The position numbers and the translations under genes are program-made. A DNA stretch of 64,000 nucleotides from Cellulomonas sp. JZ18 (lineage in GTDB: Bacteria; Actinomycetota; Actinomycetes; Actinomycetales; Cellulomonadaceae), in assembly GCF_009720485.1 (NCBI RefSeq), contig NZ_CP045245.1, positions 3,979,326 to 4,043,325 of the forward strand, written 5' to 3'. Positions 57,615-64,000 of this stretch are shown piece after piece (position 1 is the stretch's first letter; each line of letters starts with the position of its first letter). The notes beneath the pieces were generated by a model, which was not told the DNA's origin, did no database searches, and was given only the letters and a program-made list of their open reading frames with translations.

Positions 57615-59075
57615 GCACCGACCCCCGGTTCGCCATCGGGCCGCAGCGGCGCGGCGCTCCTATCCACGGTCCTGCAGCCCCAGGCCGGGGCACGTGCCCT
57701 AACGGTACTAGGCGACTCCTGCAGGGCTCCGGCGCCTCGCGGGTCCTGTGGAGATCGGAGTCGCACCGGTCCGCCGGGCTAGCGAGGAGTCCTCCTCAGA
57801 GACTGATCCACGGCAACCTCGCACGGCCGTGCACGGGGCGAGCGTGCCGCCCCTCCTGTACTCGTCGCCGGGACCGTCACCGTCGGCCCGCGGCTGGCGC
57901 ATCGCTGCTCCCCGGACCGCGAGACCGCCCCGTTGCGCCGCACCGCCAGCCCGTGCAGACGCTGGGCCGATTGCCTCGGGGTGGCGCCACCTCGGTTCCT
58001 CACCGCCGAGGCCCGCTCTGCGGCGACGTGCCCGCATGCGGCACCGCCGAAGTCGGTGGTGCCGATCCCCTGCCGATCCGAGACGTGTCCGCGCCTCTCG
58101 ACGACTCGTCACCTCTCCCGGATGGCGCCGACCTCACGGCGGCGCGCCCGTCCCCTTGACGCCCCAGCAACCGGGCGGCCGGGCGCTTCCTCCTCCGCAT
58201 CGGACCGACGTACCCCGTCGCTCGGCGCGCTTCACGACGTACGGCCTCGACGACTGAGGTACCCGTCTGCGTCCTCCGGGATCGATCTGGTCGGCAGGTC
58301 ACGAGTCCCCACCGTCGCTCGCGACGCTGTGTCCCGTAGTACTTCGCTGCCCACCGCCGCACGCGCACCGATGGACTCCCACCGCAGCCCGCCGCTGTCA
58401 CCCCCTCGCAGCACGCGATCCTTCGCGGCCCCTCCTGCACAGCGCTCTGCGCGCACATCCCGCCGACTCACCGCGCCCGAGCGCACGCACCTCGCTGCAC
58501 AGCGTCGCGGCGCCCAGCACCCCGGCACGCCACACCCCAACCTCCCCGCGCCGCCACACCCAGCCCTCACCGCACCGCACCCCAGCACTGCTGCGTCCCG
58601 CTCGCGAGACACGACGGATGGGCGGCCCGTCGTCGTGCCGGCCGCACCCGGCGCGATCTCCTGCCGCCTCCGGACCGCAGGCATGAACGGGTCCGCGCGG
58701 AGCTCGGGCGATCGACTGCCCCTGGCCGCCGCCGGCTCTTCCACCGGTCGGACGCGCCGGTCGTCGGGCCCGGAGCAGCACCGCCGTAGGCCGGCGTGGT
58801 CCCGCGTCGACGCCGCGCGGCCACGTCGGGCGTTGGTGCTCCAGCTCCCGGTCATGGTGACGCGGCGATGCTCCCGTGCCAGCGCTGCGGGCACCAGAGG
58901 GCCGGGCGGGCACCGACCTCTGCTGGCACGGCCCGCACCGACCGGCCGCGTCGTGGCTGCGCCGAGGCAGCGCAGCGTGCCGCCCGTGCTCCCGACGCGC
59001 TGCGCTGCGGAGAGTCGTGGTCGTCGCGGGCCGCGCGGGTGCCGCACTCTCCCCCTCTGCAGGCGCGGCAAGAGC

Positions 59076-59089
59076 GTTTCACGTGGAAC
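59076..59089 (-). promoter_or_regulatory. parS site 5
   Basis: GTTTCACGTGGAAC in the gene-free region between rsmG and jag. Confidence 0.9.
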
Positions 59090-59451
59090 GCGGGCTCGAC
59101 CACGGCGCCTCAGCCGCCACCGGCGGCGCGGAACCCGCCCGCCGCACCCCAGGACCCCGACGGAGGCGCCAGCCATCGGTGGCGCCGCAATCGTCGATCG
59201 AGGGCCGCAACTGCCCGAGCAGTACTGGTCCAGCCATGCCCTGCGGGCCGGCTTCCCGGGGCGTCAGGAGCCTCAGTCCTCCGACGGTCGTCCTCAGGAT
59301 GCGTGACGAGCCGATCCTCGAGAAGCGCTCCGCACCCACGCCGGCACGCTCTCCGCCAGCCGTCGCCAGCACGACCGCCGGTCGCCCCACACGACGCGGT
59401 CGGACCTCCTGCTCCACTGCCTTCCTGGCGGAGCGCCGACGCACCTCCCCG

Positions 59452-59465
59452 GTTCCACGTGAAAC
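59452..59465 (+). promoter_or_regulatory. parS site 6
   Basis: GTTCCACGTGAAAC. Confidence 0.9.
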
Positions 59466-59637
59466 TGTGAGCTGAGAACACACACGCCGGTCCGACACCT
59501 CTACGGCGTCACGCTCGCATTCCGTCCGGGCCTGCCGTGCGCGGGGGCGGCGCGTCATGAGGCCCAGGAAGACGGGGACACGAAGCCACGCGACCTGATG
59601 GGCAGCGCGTAGGGGCCTCTCCGGGCACTAGCGGTCG

Positions 59638-59651
59638 GTTCCACGTGAAAC
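59638..59651 (+). promoter_or_regulatory. parS site 7
   Basis: GTTCCACGTGAAAC. Confidence 0.9.
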
Positions 59652-60462
59652 GGCGCGTCCATCTCGCAGGGCCGCCCTGTAGAGAGGCGTTGCGTGCGAG
59701 GACGTGGCTTCTTCGGCATCCCAAGGCCGGCGATCACGGAGCTGGCAGCGGAGCGGATGGCGATCTCCGCCGGACACGAAGCACGGCGCTGCTCGGCATT
59801 GGCCGACCTGATGGCCGGCCCACCAGACCATCGGGCGCCGGCCGACCGCGATCAGGCGACGTTGCTCCGCAGCACGACCTCCCCGCGGGTCGGCGTGCGC
59901 CCGACGCCGAAACCCCGCGGGCGCACATCGCCTGCAGCCCCCGGTGCGGCGGCTCAACCCGGTGGAGGCTGCGTTGGCTTGCCCAGGGCCCCGTCCTCCG
60001 TTCGCCTTCCGTGCAGATCCGAGCCCGCTGACGTGACCCGGTACAACACCAGGGCGGACGCAGAGGAACCGTGGGCGACTCCGGTCGGGTGCGACATCGG
60101 GACCATGCCGCTTCCTCAACGGCCGTCCGACGACTCCGAGCCCGCCGACGACTCCGTGACCCGAGAGCGGTAGCGTGCCGCTCCCCCGTCTGACGGCCGG
60201 TGACGGGGGCGGGTGCTCCCGACTCCCGCGCTTCAGGCGGTCGTTGCACATCACCGCGCCCCCTTCTGTCCAGGGGCGTCAGATCGTCGTCACCCGCCGA
60301 GCGCTGCCCGAGAACGCACCTCAGAAGCAGCTGCACCCGCAGCGCGCGAGCCCGTCGAGGCATCCGCCTCTCGCTCGCCCCCGCGGTATCCACCCGGGCA
60401 CCGGCGACGGGATCGGAAGGATCGGAGCGACCAGAGGGGTCCCCGCGAAGGCTCGGTCCGCC

Positions 60463-60476
60463 GTTTCACGTGGAAC
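60463..60476 (-). promoter_or_regulatory. parS site 8
   Basis: GTTTCACGTGGAAC. Confidence 0.9.
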
Positions 60477-60821
60477 GCCAGCGGTCCACCCGACGCGTAC
60501 CGCCCAACCGCGCGCCGACCCTGCCACCTCACTCGGCCAATGACGGCATGTGTCACGACGCCCCGCCACGTCCCGCTGCGGATCTCGTCGTCCCACCGCC
60601 CAGCCGCCGCGCCATCCAACGTGCTCGACCGAAGGGAACACCACCGGCAGGGCGGGCGCTACTGGACGACGTCCTGCAGTCACCTGTCGAGAGAACCAGT
60701 GGAACGGACGACGCGGAGTGCGGCGTGCGGGACCGGTGCGTGCCAGGGCAAGCATGCAGGGAAGCAGGTAGGCAGGCGATGCCCTCGGGCACGCACGCTC
60801 GGCCTTCCACGTGCGCGCCCC

Positions 60822-60835
60822 GTTCCACGTGAAAC
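60822..60835 (+). promoter_or_regulatory. parS site 9
   Basis: GTTCCACGTGAAAC. A half-like TTCCACGTGCGC lies 17 bases to its left. Confidence 0.9.
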
Positions 60836-60910
60836 GGCGTTCAGGGGCGAAGCCCCTCCCCACACACGGACAGGTGGCAGGCCGAACCCCGAACACCACG
60901 GCCGAGAGAC

Positions 60911-60948
60911 AGAAGGGCGGGTGAGCCGATCGGCTCACCCGCCCTTCT
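60911..60948 (-). terminator. terminator of the rpmH-rnpA-yidD-yidC-jag operon
   Basis: A perfect 38-base palindrome (arms starting AGAAGGGCGGGTGAGCCGA) lies 15 bases past the jag stop, the strongest hairpin in the window. Confidence 0.85.
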
Positions 60949-60962
60949 CACGACTGACGTCC

Positions 60963-61475
60963 TCACGCGGGACGGACGACCACCCGACGCTGTGGCTCCA
61001 CGCCCTCGGAGTCGCTCACGAGCCCGGCCTCGGCGACGGCATCGTGCACGACCTTGCGCTCGAACGGGTTCATCGGCTCCAGTCGCAGCGCCGAGTTCGA
61101 GGCGCGCACGCGCTCGATGGCGTCCTTCGCGACCGCGACCAGCTCGGCCCGCCGGGCGGCACGGTGACCGCCCACGTCCAGCATGAGCCGGCTCCGCTCC
61201 CCCGTGCGCGCCTGCACCGCGAGACGGGTCAGCTCCTGCAGGGCGTCCAGCACCTCGCCGTCGCGCCCGATCAGGCGACGCAGCGACGCCTCGTCGCCGT
61301 CCTCCGCCGCGACGATCTCGACGGCCGCGCGACCGTGGTCGATGTCGATCTCGATGTCGCCGTCGAGGTCCGTGATGTCCAGCAGCTCCTCGAGGTAGTC
61401 GGCGGCGATCTCGCCCTCCTCCTCGAGGCGCCGCACGAGGTCCGCGTCGACCGCCGTGTCCGGCTGTGTGCCCAT
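60963..61475 (-). CDS. jag: Jag/KhpB-like KH-R3H RNA-binding protein
   Basis: The 170-residue protein has an acidic N-terminus, a KH domain (LRRLIGRDGEVLDALQELTR) and a C-terminal R3H domain (LRLEPMNPFERKVVHDAVAE). It binds RNA and in Gram-positives is linked to cell-wall and division control. ATG 61475 follows GGAGGAGAG. Always downstream of yidC near oriC; the expected order here supports the call. Intact. Confidence 0.94.
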   Translation of the reverse strand: MGTQPDTAVDADLVRRLEEEGEIAADYLEELLDITDLDGDIEIDIDHGRAAVEIVAAEDGDEASLRRLIGRDGEVLDALQELTRLAVQARTGERSRLMLDVGGHRAARRAELVAVAKDAIERVRASNSALRLEPMNPFERKVVHDAVAEAGLVSDSEGVEPQRRVVVRPA

Positions 61476-61527
61476 CTCTCCTCCGTTCACCTGCCGCGTG
61501 CTCGCGGCGACGTCCGTGATGCTCGCG

Positions 61528-62675
61528 TCAGGCGGCGTCGGGGCCGTCGGTCGCCCCGCCGCCCGAACCCGCCGAGCCGCTGGGTCGGCCGGCACCCGAG
61601 GCCCGGGGCTTGCCGGCAGCCGACCCACCCTTCCCGGTCGAGGAGCCACCCTTGCCGCTCGGCGTGCCCCCGGTGGGTCGCGCCCCCCGGGCTTCGTGCC
61701 GGGCTGGGCCGGACGTGCCTTCGCGCGGTCCTTGCGCTTGGGCTGCTCGCGCTGCCCGCGCGGCTTCTCGTCGATCACGGCGACCGTGCCGGCGTCCTCC
61801 TCGATCGACACGCCACGGCGGGCCGCCTTCCGGGCCTTGCGCTCCTTGAGCGCGGCCTCCGCCTGCGACCCCGGGGCCGGCATCCGGCGGATCGTGTAGA
61901 ACTGCTGGCCCATCGACCACAGGTTCGTCGTCGTCCAGTAGATGAGGACACCGATCGGGAAGTTCACGCCCGAGAACGCGAACACCAGCGGCAGGACGTA
62001 CAGCAGGATCTTCTGCTGCTGCGCCATCGGCCCCTGCAGCGCGGCCGGCGGCATGTTCTTCATCGTCAGCTGACGCTGCGTCGTGAACGTCGTCACCGAC
62101 ATCGCGATGATCAGCAGCACCGTGACGATGCGGATGTTCCAGTTGCCGTCGGCCTGCATGAACGTGCCCGACAGCGGGGCGCCGAAGATGGTCGCCGCCT
62201 CCGCCTGTGCCGCCAGCTCCCGCGTCATCGGGCCGATGGAGTCGGCGCGCGGGTACGTCCCCTCCGCCAGGCGCGGCAGCTCGTAGAGCACGCGGAACAG
62301 GGCGAAGAAGATCGGCGACTGGAGCAGCAGCGGGAGGCAGGACGCGAACGGGTTGGTCCCGTGCTTCCGGTAGAGCTCCATCATCTCCCGGCTCATCGCC
62401 TCACGGGACGCCGGGTCGGTCTTGCCCTTGTACCTCTTCTGCAGCGCCTGCATCTCGGGCTGCACGAGCTGCAGGCCGCGGGACGCCTTGATCTGCTTGA
62501 AGAACAGCGGGATCAGCAGGATCCGGATGACGATCACGAGGCCGACGATGGACAGAGCCCATGCCGCACCTCCCGCGGGGTCGAGCCCGACCGCGGTCAG
62601 CAGGTTGTGGAACTGGACCATGATCCAGGCCACCGCGACCATGATCGGGAAGAGCAGGCCGTCCATCCAGTCCAT
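61528..62675 (-). CDS. yidC: membrane protein insertase YidC, one frameshift near the C-terminus
   Basis: The protein has the YidC/Oxa1 core: first helix FPIMVAVAWIMVQFHNLLTA, then GLVIVIRILLIPLFFKQIKA with the conserved hydrophilic-groove arginine, LYRKHGTNPFASCLPLLLQS, and FPIGVLIYWTTTNLWSMGQQ. It inserts proteins into the membrane alone or with Sec. After the last helix the basic tail continues to about 61690, where a base is missing in CGCCCCCCGGG; restored, it ends GGGATDGPDAA at 61528 (~382 residues). Without it the frame would run on into jag. The conserved part is unaffected. Confidence 0.95.
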
Positions 62676-62696
62676 CGGGAAGTGCTCCTCGAGAGC

Positions 62697-62993
62697 TCAG
62701 TGCGCGGACGTGACCGCGTCGAGATGATGGCGCGCATCGCGCGCCGGTGGAACGTCGTCGACACCGCCCGGGTTCCAGGGGTGGCAGCGCAGGAGACGTC
62801 GAGCCGCCAACCAGGTACCCCGCAGCGCGCCGTGCCGCTGCACCGCGGTCACCGCGTACGTGGAGCACGACGGGTAGAAGCGGCAGGTCGCGGGTGTGAG
62901 CGGCGACACGAGGTTCCGGTACAGCCAGAGCAGCCCCAGCAGCGCCCGTGCGGGCAGCCGACGCAGCTCGTGAGCAGCACCGCGGACGGTCAT
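62697..62993 (-). CDS. yidD: membrane protein insertion efficiency factor YidD
   Basis: The 98-residue protein has the YidD motif [20 protein letters not shown], then [15 protein letters not shown] and [18 protein letters not shown] with its conserved cysteines. It helps YidC insert substrates. ATG 62993 overlaps the rnpA stop by four bases. Intact, standard position. Confidence 0.96.
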   Translation of the reverse strand: MTVRGAAHELRRLPARALLGLLWLYRNLVSPLTPATCRFYPSCSTYAVTAVQRHGALRGTWLAARRLLRCHPWNPGGVDDVPPARDARHHLDAVTSAH

Positions 62994-63355
62994 GGGACGA
63001 CCTGGCCGACCGGGGTGGCACGCCTCAGCGCACGGTCGAGAGCCGCGTCGACGTCGGCCTGGAGACGCGCGAACGTCGCCTCGGCAGCCGCCGGCTGCGC
63101 CCGCACCACCACCCGCGTGCCCGCGGGGAGCGCGTCCAGACGCGCGCGGACGACCTCGCGCAGCCGCCGCCGCACGCGGTTGCGCACGACGGCGATCCCG
63201 ACGGCCCGTGACACGACGAGACCGACCACGGGCGGGCCGGGGTCGGTCGTGGTCGTGACGTGCACGACGAGGGTCGGGCGTCCGCCGCGCGCACCGCGAC
63301 GCACCGTCTGCTGGAAGTCGGCAGAGCGGCGCATCCGGTGCGCTGCGGGGAGCAC
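62990..63355 (-). CDS. rnpA: ribonuclease P protein component
   Basis: The 121-residue protein opens [20 protein letters not shown] and has the RNR motif [20 protein letters not shown] that contacts RNase P RNA. It matures tRNA 5' ends together with the RNA subunit, which is not in this window. GTG 63355 is 11 bases after rpmH. Confidence 0.96.
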   Translation of the reverse strand: MLPAAHRMRRSADFQQTVRRGARGGRPTLVVHVTTTTDPGPPVVGLVVSRAVGIAVVRNRVRRRLREVVRARLDALPAGTRVVVRAQPAAAEATFARLQADVDAALDRALRRATPVGQVVP

Positions 63356-63366
63356 CGGCGTGCGGG

Positions 63367-63504
63367 TCAGGCCGAGAGCTCGGCGCGCCCCTTGCGACGG
63401 CGCGCGGCGAGGATCGCGCGGCCGGCACGGGTCCGCATGCGCAGGCGGAAGCCGTGCGTCTTGGCCCGGCGCCGGTTGTTCGGCTGGAAGGTGCGCTTGG
63501 TCAC
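63367..63504 (-). CDS. rpmH: 50S ribosomal protein L34
   Basis: The 45-residue protein ([20 protein letters not shown], then [20 protein letters not shown]) is a complete L34. GTG 63504 follows GTGGAG. It is the first gene of the rpmH-rnpA-yidD-yidC-jag operon, transcribed away from oriC. Confidence 0.97.
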   Translation of the reverse strand: MTKRTFQPNNRRRAKTHGFRLRMRTRAGRAILAARRRKGRAELSA

Positions 63505-64000
63505 GACGATCTCCACGTTCTCGGGGCGGCCGCGCACGCGCGACCAGGTCCAGGTGCTCGACTGCTCCTCAGGAGCACACGGGGAGCCGTGTGAGTGGCG
63601 TCAGGGCGCGCCGATGGAGCCGTCAAAGGCTGGACCACGTTACGCTCCGCGACGCCAGCCGGTCAAATGGGCTGAGCCGACCACGCGACCGGCCCCCCGG
63701 CCGGGTTGCACCGGACCGGCACCTGCTCGGCGCCCGCACGCCCCTCGGCCCCTTCTGCGTCCCGCGCCGCACCGTTAGCATCGGTCGACGTCGCACCCCG
63801 CGCCTCTCCGGCGCGCGAGGGACCGCCGGTCGGGCAGCCGGTGGCGACGGCGACGAACGGTCCACCGGGACGCGCCCGCGCGCCCGGTGCGGTCGCGCGC
63901 ACCATCGCACCCCGTGCACGCACAGGTGTGGACAACTATGTGGACGACGGGCCCGCGTGCCAGACTCGCCGGACCGCGAGACCGATCATCGAGGTAGGAC
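63505..64000. other. left part of oriC (rpmH-dnaA intergenic region)
   Basis: No gene is visible after rpmH. A perfect DnaA box TGTGGACAA lies at 63927-63935, with a near match ATGTGGACG at 63939-63947. In Actinobacteria the rpmH-dnaA spacer contains oriC or its edge, and dnaA should start beyond the window on the + strand. The AT-rich unwinding element is not seen in this part. The rpmH promoter must lie in about 63505-63620. Confidence 0.65.

Larger units (their letters stand above)
57615..60910. other. 3.3-kb gene-free stretch carrying five parS sites
   Basis: I see no frame with a convincing start, ribosome-binding site, codon use and recognisable protein. Open frames here are long only because stop codons are rare at this GC. 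Five parS sites are spread from 59076 to 60835. Between about 58380 and 58600 the + strand is C/A-rich and G-poor. In related genomes rsmG and jag are usually much closer. Confidence 0.6.

Noticed and set aside
57700..60900. Several open frames of 100-450 codons between rsmG and jag
   Set aside because: They overlap on both strands, are Arg/Pro/Ser-rich, lack ribosome-binding sites and show no recognisable protein.

Overview
The window is about 64 kb of very GC-rich DNA from an actinobacterium. The right half has the origin-side gene order of Actinobacteria (pcnA - mutT4-like - DUF6049 - murJ - trxB - trxA - parB - parA - rsmG - jag - yidC - yidD - rnpA - rpmH - oriC). The middle has a second conserved block (ino1, a PadR regulator, a class A penicillin-binding protein, rpsF, ssb, rpsR, rplI, dnaB). 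Gene order and composition suggest a member of the Micrococcales, perhaps Cellulomonadaceae; the family is inference. The right edge lies in the rpmH-dnaA intergenic region, so dnaA is expected just beyond it.

Layout. (1) 1-3.6 kb: ordinary accessory metabolism and regulators (reductase fragment, HxlR, WYL regulator, alpha/beta hydrolase). (2) 3.6-22 kb: a defence and mobile island inserted beside dnaB. It holds a PD-(D/E)XK nuclease gene, a decayed IS3-family element, a C5-cytosine methyltransferase, a divergent HNH nuclease, a Vsr-type endonuclease, a 1026-residue protein of unknown family, a ~1780-residue helicase with a C-terminal DUF1998-type Cys cluster (DruE-like), a small protein, an orphan polymorphic toxin tail with a possible immunity gene, and an abortive-infection gene. 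The methyltransferase, large unknown protein and DUF1998 helicase together look like a Druantia-type system. (3) 22-33 kb: dnaB, a MATE transporter, the rplI-rpsR-ssb-rpsF operon, the penicillin-binding protein, padR and ino1. (4) 33-43 kb: accessory genes: an AbiEi-like protein between two REP-like repeats, an ECF sigma factor with its partner, a type VII secretion-like cluster, an MFS transporter and a LOV-GAF-PP2C blue-light phosphatase. (5) 43-64 kb: RNA maturation, cell-wall export (MurJ plus a pseudokinase), the thioredoxin system, chromosome partition (ParA, ParB, nine parS sites), ribosome and membrane-protein biogenesis, and the start of oriC.

Reading caution. Many genes are interrupted by one-base frameshifts in G/C-rich runs. 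These include genes expected to be essential (rpsR, murJ, yidC). All but a few are equivalent to the loss of one base. The simplest explanation is sequencing or assembly undercalling, so the broken frames in the defence genes should not be taken as biological decay without checking reads. Coordinates below run from the first start codon to the final stop of the reconstructed gene. Positions of interruptions are given in each entry.
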